Shown here: in pieces, positions 1 through 5,872 of the stretch | Layout of the letters: every line of letters begins with the position of its first letter | Numbering within the stretch: the first letter of the stretch is position 1 | Source of the DNA: SFFI01 sp964398655 | GTDB taxonomy: Bacteria; Bacillota; Clostridia; Saccharofermentanales; DTU023 | Direction of reading: 5' to 3' | DNA: 6,252 bases | Assembly (NCBI GenBank): GCA_964398655.1 | Contig: CAYNNG010000039.1 | Location: 1-6,252, forward strand | The notes under the pieces: generated by a model | Databases searched by the model: none | What the model was told of the DNA's origin: nothing | The model's input: the letters and a program-made list of their open reading frames with translations, nothing else | Translations under genes and position numbers: made by a program

Positions 1-21
1 TTGCTGTTCGCAAGGTAAACT

Positions 22-37
22 GCTGCCTGCAGACAGC
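22..37. promoter_or_regulatory. Near-perfect 16-bp palindrome upstream of rnfC
   Basis: The sequence GCTGCCTGCAGACAGC pairs with its own reverse complement at 7 of 8 positions; the only mismatch is 26/33. It lies about 48 nt upstream of the rnfC start codon, where an operator or a small leader hairpin could sit. It does not resemble a Rex site (TTGTGA-N6-TCACAA type). Only 84 nt of leader are visible and I could not find a convincing -35/-10 pair, so the promoter may lie left of the window. A regulatory role is inference only. Confidence 0.25.
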
Positions 38-67
38 TCAAGCATTCTGTGCTAATAGAGCCACAAG

Positions 68-75
68 AGGAGGAG
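68..75 (+). promoter_or_regulatory. Ribosome binding site of rnfC (decides the start)
   Basis: AGGAGGAG lies 9 to 11 nt upstream of the ATG at 85, which fixes that codon as the rnfC start. An in-frame GTG at 49 would place this Shine-Dalgarno inside the coding region and would add 12 residues with no resemblance to the RnfC family. Confidence 0.85.
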
Positions 76-84
76 AGAAAATAC

Positions 85-1434
85 ATGTCCTTTATTAAAC
101 GAAGGAATGTCGGTGTCCACCCCAATTATGCTAAGAACACCAGTGGCGCCAACCCCCGGGTCTTGTCCAACATCCCCTTTGTCAAGATACCTGTAGCTAT
201 GCAAATCGGGCCCCCGCCCAAGGTCTGCGTAGCCAAGGGCGACAAGGTCTTGGTCGGACAGATGATCGCGAAGCCTGAGGCTGCCATGTCTGTGCCTGTG
301 CACGCCAGTGTATCCGGTGAAGTCATCGACATAGTTTCTGAAGTCCAGTCCAACGGCCGCCCCTGCGACGTGGTGGTGATTAAAAACGACAAACGTTTTA
401 GTCCCGACCCCGAGCTTAAGGCCCCTGTCATTGAGTCCAAGGCAGATTTTCTGGCCGCCGTCCAGGCATCTGGTTTGGTCGGTCTAGGCGGAGCAGGCTT
501 CCCCACTCACATCAAACTCAATCCCCCCGCCGACAAGAAGATTGATTATCTTTTAGTCAACGGCATGGAGTGCGAGCCCTACATCACTTCCGACGATTGG
601 CTCATGCAAAATCGCGCAGAGCTCATTTTCCGCGGTATTTCCGAAGTTCTGCGCTGGTGCGAGATTCCGCAGTGCATTGTCGGCTTGGAATCTAATACGC
701 CAGATGCGTTGAAAGCTATGCAAAAGGTCTGGGAAACCCGGCCTGATACAGACAAGATCAAGATTGTCAGCCTGCCCGCGGTTTACCCGCAAGGGGCAGA
801 AAAAGTCCTGATCACCAGCCTGACCGGCCGCAAGGTTCCTCCCAAGAGCCTGCCTCATGATGTCGGCTGCCTGGTTATGAACGTGGCCTCTCTAGCCCAT
901 ATCGCCACATACTTAGAGACAGGAATGCCCCTGGTACGCCGCCTGCTCACCCTGGATGGACCGGCCCTTAATCGGTCCGGCCTCTACGACACCCCTATCG
1001 GCAGCTCAATTTCCGACCTCCTGGACTTTGCCGGCGGTCTGGTCAAAGTAGCCGAAAAGGTCATCATGGGCGGCCCCATGATGGGTGTAGCCGTCTCGCG
1101 TTTGGATTCCCCTATTCTGAAGATGAACAATGCCATCCTGGTCTTTGACCATGAGATGGCTGACTTACCGGAGGAAGGGCCCTGTATCCATTGCGGCCGT
1201 TGTGCCCTCCACTGCCCCATGCATCTCATGCCCACCATGTTGGATAAGTACGCCCGCAAATTTGACGCCGAGCAGCTCCTGCTCTTCGACGTGAATGAAT
1301 GTATTGAATGCGGCGCCTGCACCTATATTTGCCCCGCCAAGCGCTACCTGGTGCAAAACATCCGCGTGGGCAAGCAAATTGTGCGTGACTATCAAGCGGC
1401 GGCGAAAGCCCAGCCGGCAAAGGAGGCCAAGTAA
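85..1434 (+). CDS. rnfC: Rnf complex subunit C: NADH/FMN-binding iron-sulfur protein
   Basis: This is the peripheral cytoplasmic subunit that exchanges electrons with NAD+/NADH; the family is related to NuoF and NqrF-type modules. The product has 449 residues, normal for the short clostridial form without the long C-terminal repeats of proteobacterial RnfC. An N-terminal barrel-like part (about 1-110) includes a lipoyl-like stretch near 68-80. The nucleotide/FMN fold follows, with GLGGAGFPTH at 133-142, NGMECEPYI at 159-167 and YPQGAEK at 234-240. The C-terminal ferredoxin-like domain has two [4Fe-4S] motifs: C367, C370, C373, C377 and C406, C409, C412, C416. The usual Q-H-I-G-x-P segment reads M-Q-I-G-P-P at 39-44. 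The start at 85 is chosen from the Shine-Dalgarno sequence. The stop codon overlaps the rnfD start by one base (TAATG). The assignment is firm. Confidence 0.97.
   Translation: MSFIKRRNVGVHPNYAKNTSGANPRVLSNIPFVKIPVAMQIGPPPKVCVAKGDKVLVGQMIAKPEAAMSVPVHASVSGEVIDIVSEVQSNGRPCDVVVIKNDKRFSPDPELKAPVIESKADFLAAVQASGLVGLGGAGFPTHIKLNPPADKKIDYLLVNGMECEPYITSDDWLMQNRAELIFRGISEVLRWCEIPQCIVGLESNTPDALKAMQKVWETRPDTDKIKIVSLPAVYPQGAEKVLITSLTGRKVPPKSLPHDVGCLVMNVASLAHIATYLETGMPLVRRLLTLDGPALNRSGLYDTPIGSSISDLLDFAGGLVKVAEKVIMGGPMMGVAVSRLDSPILKMNNAILVFDHEMADLPEEGPCIHCGRCALHCPMHLMPTMLDKYARKFDAEQLLLFDVNECIECGACTYICPAKRYLVQNIRVGKQIVRDYQAAAKAQPAKEAK
1421..1426 (+). promoter_or_regulatory. Ribosome binding site of rnfD inside the rnfC end
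   Basis: AGGAGG sits within the last codons of rnfC, 7 nt before the rnfD ATG at 1434. With the TAATG stop/start overlap this indicates translational coupling of the two subunits. Confidence 0.8.
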
Positions 1435-2435
1435 TGCTTAAAATTTCTGCTTCTCCCCATGTGCGCCATCAGGACAGCACCCCCAGTGTCATGCGGGATG
1501 TGGTTATCGCCCTCCTGCCCGCGATCCTGGCTTCCGCTTACTTTTTTGGTGTAGGTTCCTGGCTGGTTATCGTGGTCAGTGTCGCCTCCTGCGTGGCCTT
1601 TGAGGCTCTTGCCCAGCTGGTCATGAAACGGCCTCAGACCATTCACGACTGGTCTGCCATCGTAACCGGCATACTCCTGGCCTTTAACCTTCCTCCCAAC
1701 ATTCCGCTCTGGATGCCCGTGGTAGGCGCTTTCTTCGCCATCATCGTGATCAAACAGGCCTTCGGCGGTCTGGGTAAGAACTTCCTTAACCCCGCCCTGG
1801 GTGCCCGCGTTATCATGGCCATCGCCTTCCCGGTGCAAATGAACTCCCACGTGATCAAAGAAGCCTTCACTGGCAAGAGCTTCTTGAGCAGCCTGGACCT
1901 GATTTCTGAGGCCACCCCCTTGGCCGCGGCCCGTATGGCCGCCGATCCAGACGCCATCAGCTCCGCGACGCAAATTGTCACCTATGACTACAAGCAGCTT
2001 TTCCTGGGTTACAAACCCGGTATGCTGGGTGAGGTTTGCATCCTAGCCCTGGCCATCGGCGCTATCTACCTCTTGTCCCGCAAGGTAATTGACCTTTATA
2101 TTCCGCTTTCCTATATCGCCACCACTCTGATTTTCGTGACTCTGGCCGGCCAAGACCCCCTCTACCACCTCCTGTCTGGCGGACTCTTCCTGGGCGCCTT
2201 CTTTATGGCTACAGACTATGTCACCAACCCGGCTAGCCGCATGGGCCATATTATCTTTGGCGTAGGCTGCGGGCTCTTGACCGGGCTCATGCGGATCTAC
2301 GGGGCTTCCCCTGAAGGGGTGTCCTTCTCCATTTTGCTGATGAATATTCTCACCCCCCATATCGACCAGCTCACCGTATTCCGTCCCCGTCGGCGCAAGG
2401 CGAGATTAGATCTGGTTTCTGCAGAGAGGAAATAG
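1434..2435 (+). CDS. rnfD: Rnf complex subunit D: membrane flavoprotein (NqrB-like)
   Basis: This is an integral membrane subunit that carries covalently bound FMN and helps couple electron flow to ion transport; it is homologous to NqrB. The product has 333 residues, near the usual length. Hydrophobic segments are visible at about 22-40, 43-63, 74-86, 91-109, 121-134, 200-215, 219-238, 245-262, 271-290 and 296-310. Family landmarks include RPQTIHDWSAIVTGILLA (66-83), NLPPNIPLW (85-93) and FGGLGKNFLNPALGARV (110-126). The likely flavinylated residue is T161, in D155-L-I-S-E-A-T-P-L. The glutamate at 159 replaces the usual small residue of the S/T-G/S-A-T motif. The product ends in a basic, probably cytoplasmic tail (RPRRRKAR, 317-324). 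The start overlaps the rnfC stop, and rnfG begins 3 nt after the stop codon. Confidence 0.96.
   Translation: MLKISASPHVRHQDSTPSVMRDVVIALLPAILASAYFFGVGSWLVIVVSVASCVAFEALAQLVMKRPQTIHDWSAIVTGILLAFNLPPNIPLWMPVVGAFFAIIVIKQAFGGLGKNFLNPALGARVIMAIAFPVQMNSHVIKEAFTGKSFLSSLDLISEATPLAAARMAADPDAISSATQIVTYDYKQLFLGYKPGMLGEVCILALAIGAIYLLSRKVIDLYIPLSYIATTLIFVTLAGQDPLYHLLSGGLFLGAFFMATDYVTNPASRMGHIIFGVGCGLLTGLMRIYGASPEGVSFSILLMNILTPHIDQLTVFRPRRRKARLDLVSAERK
2424..2430 (+). promoter_or_regulatory. Ribosome binding site of rnfG
   Basis: GAGAGGA lies 8 nt before the ATG at 2439 and inside the last codons of rnfD. It is the weakest of the operon's Shine-Dalgarno sequences. Confidence 0.7.
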
Positions 2436-2438
2436 CAT

Positions 2439-3041
2439 ATGGCAAAATCAAAATTGGACAAGAAAAAATTAAACCATGGCTTTTACCCCATACTCGTTTT
2501 GGTGGTCGTATGCCTGATTTCTACCGCCCTTCTGGCCTTGACCAATGAAATCACCATGCCCGCCCGGCAAGCCCAGGCAGAAAAGGCCGAACTGGCCTCC
2601 AAGCAGCTGCTCTTCCCAGAAGCCAGCCGCTTTGAAGCCCAAGACCTGCCTGCTGAGGCCTCAGCTAATATCCAGAGCCTGGACCTGGCCTATGACGGCC
2701 AAGACCAGGTGATCGGCTACCTGATCCTGGCTTCCGACAAGGGTTACGGCGGTCCCGTACCTATTTACGTAGGCATAGATATTGAGGGCAATCTGGTAGG
2801 GGTAGACGTACCCGCCAACGAAGAAACCCCTGGCCTGGGCCAGCGGGTGCATGAGCCCTCTTTCTACGGGCAATTTGCCGGCCACACCGCAGCTAACCGC
2901 TTCACGGTGGGCAGCATTCCCAACCAAGATCATGAGTGGGTAGAGATCGATGCCGTGACTGCGGCTACCGTCTCCTCCACGGCCGCCAGCAACGCCGTGA
3001 ATTACGCCCTTGACCTCTATAGCAGTCTGGTAAAGGAGTAG
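2439..3041 (+). CDS. rnfG: Rnf complex subunit G: FMN-carrying, membrane-anchored (NqrC-like)
   Basis: This subunit has one membrane anchor and an extracytoplasmic FMN-binding domain, homologous to NqrC. The product has 200 residues, normal for the family. A short basic N-terminus (KSKLDKKKLNH) is followed by a single membrane segment at about 15-35; an FMN_bind domain then fills the rest. Conserved motifs are GYGGPV (102-107), ETPGLG (129-134) and the flavinylation site D171-A-V-T-A-A-T177, where T177 should be linked to FMN by the flavin transferase ApbE. The motif has alanine at 175 where glycine is common, which still fits the broader D-x-x-S/T-x-A-T pattern. A helix rich in Ala, Gln, Glu and Lys (about 41-56) links anchor and domain. 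It lies 3 nt after rnfD and 3 nt before rnfE. Confidence 0.96.
   Translation: MAKSKLDKKKLNHGFYPILVLVVVCLISTALLALTNEITMPARQAQAEKAELASKQLLFPEASRFEAQDLPAEASANIQSLDLAYDGQDQVIGYLILASDKGYGGPVPIYVGIDIEGNLVGVDVPANEETPGLGQRVHEPSFYGQFAGHTAANRFTVGSIPNQDHEWVEIDAVTAATVSSTAASNAVNYALDLYSSLVKE
3033..3038 (+). promoter_or_regulatory. Ribosome binding site of rnfE
   Basis: AAGGAG overlaps the last codons of rnfG and ends 6 nt before the ATG at 3045. It supports this start, and with it the Ala/Pro-rich N-terminal extension of RnfE. Confidence 0.75.
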
Positions 3042-3044
3042 GCC

Positions 3045-3968
3045 ATGACCACACAAGTAAAGTCTACAGAAAACACTGCCTCGGCGGCCTCTGCACCCGC
3101 CCCCGCTAAGAAGTCTGTCTGGCGGGAATTCAGCAAGGGCATCCTCCAACAGAACCCCCTTCTGGTTCTGCTCCTGGGCACCTGCCCGGCTCTGGCAGTT
3201 ACCACCAGCTTAATTAACGGCCTCGGCATGGGCCTGGCCGCTACCTTTGTCCTTATCTGCTCCAATGTAGTAATTTCCGCCATCCGGAATATCATTCCGG
3301 ACAAGGTGCGGATTCCCTGCTACATCACCGTCATCGCCAGCTTCGTAACCATCCTGCAGTTCCTCCTGCAGGCCTATGTCCCCTCCCTGAACGATGCTCT
3401 GGGTATCTTTATCCCCTTAATTACCGTTAACTGCATCATCTTAGGCCGAGCCGAAGCCTTCGCTTCCAAGCATTCCGTAGGCCTGTCAGCCATCGACGGA
3501 CTCGGCATGGGCCTCGGCTTTACCCTGGCTCTGGTAGTTATCGGCGGCCTCCGGGAAATCCTGGGCAGCGGTTCGATTGCCGGCTGGCAGATCCCCTTTA
3601 TTGGCGGCGACAACCTCCTCCAGCCCATCCTGCTCTTTATCATGCCTCCCGGCGGGTTCATGGTCTTTGGCTTTGTTATTGCCCTGGCCCTTCACCTGAG
3701 CCGCAAGTTCTACGCCCAGCATCCGGATGAAGCGATCGAGGCCCAGAACCTGCGCAACCCAGCCTGCATGGGCTGTGGCATATCGGGCGCCTGTGTCAGC
3801 GCGACCAAGGAAGCTACCTTTGTCAAGGCTCCCGCCAGTCAAAAGAGCCCTGCCGGCGCCACAGCCGCAGCCGCGTCTGAGGCCCCTGCCGCATCTGAGG
3901 CAGCCAGCCAAGATACACCAGCAGCTGACCCCGCCCCCGCAGAAGCTCAAGAAGGAGGAAATGAATAA
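3045..3968 (+). CDS. rnfE: Rnf complex subunit E: membrane core subunit with extended termini
   Basis: This membrane subunit is homologous to NqrD and pairs with RnfA in inverted topology to hold an intramembrane iron site. Core residues from about 29 to 222 have six predicted membrane segments. The two expected metal-ligand cysteines are C72 in VLICSNVVISAIRN and C130 in IPLITVNCIILGRAEAFAS. The protein has 307 residues against roughly 200 to 230 usual. The excess is an Ala/Pro-rich N-terminus (about 10-22) and a tail of about 85 residues. The tail carries C241-x2-C244-x5-C250 and then an Ala/Pro/Glu/Ser-rich, probably disordered stretch to the end. Positive charges at both ends of the core suggest both termini are cytoplasmic (inference). 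The tail stays in frame up to the coupled TAATG junction with rnfA, which argues against a frameshift artefact. Subunit identity is firm; the role of the tail is unknown. Confidence 0.96.
   Translation: MTTQVKSTENTASAASAPAPAKKSVWREFSKGILQQNPLLVLLLGTCPALAVTTSLINGLGMGLAATFVLICSNVVISAIRNIIPDKVRIPCYITVIASFVTILQFLLQAYVPSLNDALGIFIPLITVNCIILGRAEAFASKHSVGLSAIDGLGMGLGFTLALVVIGGLREILGSGSIAGWQIPFIGGDNLLQPILLFIMPPGGFMVFGFVIALALHLSRKFYAQHPDEAIEAQNLRNPACMGCGISGACVSATKEATFVKAPASQKSPAGATAAAASEAPAASEAASQDTPAADPAPAEAQEGGNE
3953..3958 (+). promoter_or_regulatory. Ribosome binding site of rnfA inside the rnfE end
   Basis: AGGAGG lies 9 nt before the ATG at 3968 and encodes part of the final Gly-Gly of RnfE. The rnfE stop and rnfA start share one base (TAATG), so the two paired core subunits are probably translationally coupled. 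Confidence 0.8.
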
Positions 3969-4558
3969 TGCAGCCCCTCTTCATGATTCTCTTTAGCGTT
4001 ATCCTCGTAGATAACCTGGTACTCTCCCAGTTCCTGGGCATTTGTTCCTTCCTGGGCCTGACTAAAAACCTCAAGAGCGCCATGGGCATGAGCCTGGCCG
4101 TTACCTTTGTCATGGTAGTGGCCGCCGCCCTCACCTGGCCCCTCTACAACTTGGTCCTCCTGCCCCTACACCTGGAATTCCTGGCCAACCTAGTTTTCAT
4201 CATCGTCATCGCCTCCACCGTACAGATTATCGAGGCCATCATTCACAAGACCGTGCCCGCCCTCTACGAGGCCATGGGTATCTACCTCCCCCTCATCACC
4301 ACCAACTGCGCCATCTTGGGCATCATGTTCGTGAATATTGAATCCAGCTATACCTTTGCAGAAGCCCTGGTTAACGGCCTAGGCGCCGGCCTCGGCTACA
4401 TGCTAGCCCTGTTCCTCTTCACCGGGGTCCGCCAGCGCATGGAAGACGCCAACCCGCCTAAGTTCCTGCAAGGTCTGCCCCTCACCCTGATCGCCGCCGG
4501 TCTAGTTTCCCTATCCTTCTTCGGCTTCAAGGGTATGGTCGGCAACATTTTCGGTTAG
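3968..4558 (+). CDS. rnfA: Rnf complex subunit A: membrane core subunit (NqrE-like)
   Basis: This integral membrane subunit, homologous to NqrE, forms the intramembrane electron-transfer core together with RnfE. The product has 196 residues, the normal family length, with no added tails. Six hydrophobic segments are visible at about 4-24, 39-58, 69-92, 102-122, 131-152 and 170-188. The conserved cysteines that should bind the shared intramembrane iron centre are C26 (FLGICSFLG, 22-30) and C114 (LPLITTNCAILG, 107-118). The N-terminus (FMILFSVILVDNLVLSQFLG, 5-24) is characteristic. Its internal symmetry and relation to RnfE are visible in the matching PLIT-x-NC-x-ILG motifs. Its start overlaps the rnfE stop, and rnfB begins 9 nt downstream. 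The assignment is firm. Confidence 0.97.
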   Translation: MQPLFMILFSVILVDNLVLSQFLGICSFLGLTKNLKSAMGMSLAVTFVMVVAAALTWPLYNLVLLPLHLEFLANLVFIIVIASTVQIIEAIIHKTVPALYEAMGIYLPLITTNCAILGIMFVNIESSYTFAEALVNGLGAGLGYMLALFLFTGVRQRMEDANPPKFLQGLPLTLIAAGLVSLSFFGFKGMVGNIFG

Positions 4559-4562
4559 GAGG
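4557..4562 (+). promoter_or_regulatory. Ribosome binding site of rnfB
   Basis: AGGAGG begins inside the rnfA stop codon (TAG at 4556-4558) and ends 5 nt before the rnfB ATG at 4568, which supports that start. Confidence 0.8.
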
Positions 4563-4567
4563 CCGCC

Positions 4568-5437
4568 ATGAACTTTATCAATACCGTTATGGCTTTCAGC
4601 ATCATGACACCCTTGACCGCCGTAGGCGTGGTGGCGGGCATCGCTCTCATCCTTGGCTTCTTCATTGTCCTGGTTTTTAAGTTCTTCGCCGTGGAAGTCG
4701 ACTCCCGCGTAGATGAACTGACCGAACTCCTGCCAGGCGCCAACTGCGGCGGCTGCGGCTACTCAGGCTGCCAGGCCTACGCAGACGCCATGGTTTCCGG
4801 AGACTGCAAGGACTTGAGCCTCTGCACCGCTGGCGGTAAAGAAACTGCCGCTGTAGTCGCTAACTTTTTCGGCCAAGCCCCCGGCGTCTTCGTGCCCAAG
4901 CTGGCCGTGGTCCACTGCCAAGGTTCCTACGACAAGATCCGGGTGCGCTACGAGTATTCCGGCTCTGTTAACTGCGCCACCGCCAGCCAACTCTTCGGCG
5001 GCCCCGGCACCTGCTCCTACGGCTGCATGGGCTATGGCGACTGCCAAAGAGCTTGCCAATACAATGCCATCGTGATCGAAAACGGCCTGGCCCACGTAGA
5101 CCCCGACAACTGTATTGCCTGTGGAGCCTGCGTCAAAGCCTGCCCCCGTCACCTGATCAGCATTGAGCCCAAGTACACGGACCTCTACACCGTACGCTGC
5201 AAAAACCCCCTGCCGGGCAAAGACGTACGGGAAAACTGTGAAATCGGCTGCATCGGCTGCACCCTCTGTGTCAAGAGCTGCCCCGAAAACGCCATCCACA
5301 TGGAAGAAAAACTTGCCGTCATCGACCAGGATAAGTGTGTACAATGCGGTGCCTGCGCCAAGGTCTGCCCGCAAAAATCCATCGTCGAAGGCATCGACCT
5401 GCCCGCCAAGCTGTATTACGAAGTCAAGGCCAAGTAG
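4568..5437 (+). CDS. rnfB: Rnf complex subunit B: multi-cluster iron-sulfur ferredoxin dehydrogenase
   Basis: This is the electron entry subunit, which accepts electrons from reduced ferredoxin. The product has 289 residues and the long clostridial layout. A membrane anchor at about 16-40 is followed by the 4Fe-4S domain with C60, C63, C68 and C86 (LPGANCGGCGYSGC). Next come two ferredoxin-like pairs: C149, C153, C159, C163 with C182, C185, C188, C192; and C228, C231, C234, C238 with C257, C260, C263, C267. By cysteine count this predicts five [4Fe-4S] clusters. Additional cysteines are C80, C117, C136, C211 and C224; several of these (C117, C211, C224) sit in segments I recognise from clostridial RnfB (HCQGS, VRCKN, ENCEIGCIGC). 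C163 is followed by Gln rather than the common Pro. It is the last gene of the operon. Confidence 0.97.
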   Translation: MNFINTVMAFSIMTPLTAVGVVAGIALILGFFIVLVFKFFAVEVDSRVDELTELLPGANCGGCGYSGCQAYADAMVSGDCKDLSLCTAGGKETAAVVANFFGQAPGVFVPKLAVVHCQGSYDKIRVRYEYSGSVNCATASQLFGGPGTCSYGCMGYGDCQRACQYNAIVIENGLAHVDPDNCIACGACVKACPRHLISIEPKYTDLYTVRCKNPLPGKDVRENCEIGCIGCTLCVKSCPENAIHMEEKLAVIDQDKCVQCGACAKVCPQKSIVEGIDLPAKLYYEVKAK

Positions 5438-5557
5438 CTTAGGGGTCAGGCAAACTTGCAGATCGGGCCAAGCAGCTTGCGGTTCAGTCCCAGGCTCTTA
5501 CCAGTCTTAGTTTGAGCCCTAATACCAGCCCAGGCTCCAATCCGCTAAATAGCAAAC

Positions 5558-5602
5558 AGAGGGTGTCTCCCCACACAACGTGAGGATTCACCCTCTTCTT
5601 TA
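5558..5602 (+). terminator. Possible rho-independent terminator of the rnf operon
   Basis: An 8-bp perfect stem, AGAGGGTG (5558-5565) with CACCCTCT (5589-5596), closes a 23-nt loop. It is followed by the T-rich run TCTTTA. It lies about 120 nt after the rnfB stop and is the first hairpin with a T-rich tail downstream of the operon. The large loop and interrupted T tract make it only moderately convincing; TCC/GGA pairing inside the loop could lengthen the stem. Confidence 0.4.
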
Positions 5603-5814
5603 TGGCCATACACGGCTTTTCGCCTAGGCACACACTTGACCTATTCCCCTGCTTCAGTCTACCTAGGCCCCACAAAAATTACGCTTGTAGCCGGACTCCA
5701 AGATCAGAGGACAGGCCGCCATGCCAGATTGCTGGCGATGGGTAGGTGAGCATGCAAATTTTCAGTTAATGGACGGTTGAAGCCTTTTGTACTCCGACTT
5801 TGCGGATTTTCCTA

Positions 5815-5851
5815 CAAGTTTGCAGCTTTTGCAGGAGGGTAGCTCCACTTG
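5815..5851 (+). other. Foldable element: possible three-way junction
   Basis: Three nested helices can be read off contiguously. The closing stem is CAAGT (5815-5819) with ACTTG (5847-5851). The first arm is TGCA (5821-5824) with TGCA (5830-5833) and a 5-nt loop. The second arm is GGAG (5834-5837) with CTCC (5843-5846) and a 5-nt loop. Together the helices account for nearly every base of a 37-nt stretch. The stems are short and there is no known RNA family I can match, so this is a structural observation, not an assigned ncRNA. Confidence 0.2.
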
Positions 5852-5872
5852 CATTTCTTCCCTCCAATTTTT
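5834..5872 (+). terminator. Possible rho-independent terminator (GGAGGG/CCCTCC)
   Basis: GGAGGG (5834-5839) pairs with CCCTCC (5860-5865) across a 20-nt loop, followed by AA and five T residues (5868-5872). The stem is all strong pairs except one, and the T run is on the + strand side. It competes with the three-way fold at 5815-5851 for the GGAG segment. It lies about 400 nt after rnfB, so it may be a back-up terminator or belong to an unrecognised transcript. Confidence 0.35.

Noticed and set aside
50..58. TGC-TAATAG as an extended -10 promoter element for rnfC.
   Set aside because: Only about half of the -10 positions match and there is no -35 element at a proper distance.
49..84. GTG at 49 as the start of rnfC, 12 residues upstream of the ATG.
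   Set aside because: The strong Shine-Dalgarno at 68-75 lies inside this extension and correctly positions the ATG at 85; the added residues do not look like an RnfC N-terminus.
3727..3996. An 89-codon + strand frame overlapping the rnfE tail in another frame, rich in Pro, Arg and Leu.
   Set aside because: It is a shadow of the GC-rich low-complexity rnfE tail, with no Shine-Dalgarno and no family resemblance.
5481..5490. GGTTCAGTCC, similar to the T-loop of a tRNA.
   Set aside because: No acceptor stem, anticodon arm or D arm can be built around it.
5636..5665. TTGACC followed 18 nt later by TACCTA as a promoter.
   Set aside because: The -10 matches at only two positions and no + strand gene follows.
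5622..5668. GCCTAGGC (5622-5629) and CCTAGGC (5662-5668) as paired operators or element ends.
   Set aside because: Short palindromes of this kind occur by chance, there is no adjacent gene start, and nothing between them looks mobile.
5484..5675. Minus-strand frame of 63 codons after rnfB.
   Set aside because: It starts with TTG, has no Shine-Dalgarno, runs through the hairpin-rich region and resembles no family I know.
5833..5846. AGGAGGGTAGCTCC as a T-box antiterminator motif.
   Set aside because: It lacks the TGGN/ACC core of the T-box, and no aminoacyl-tRNA synthetase or amino-acid gene follows.
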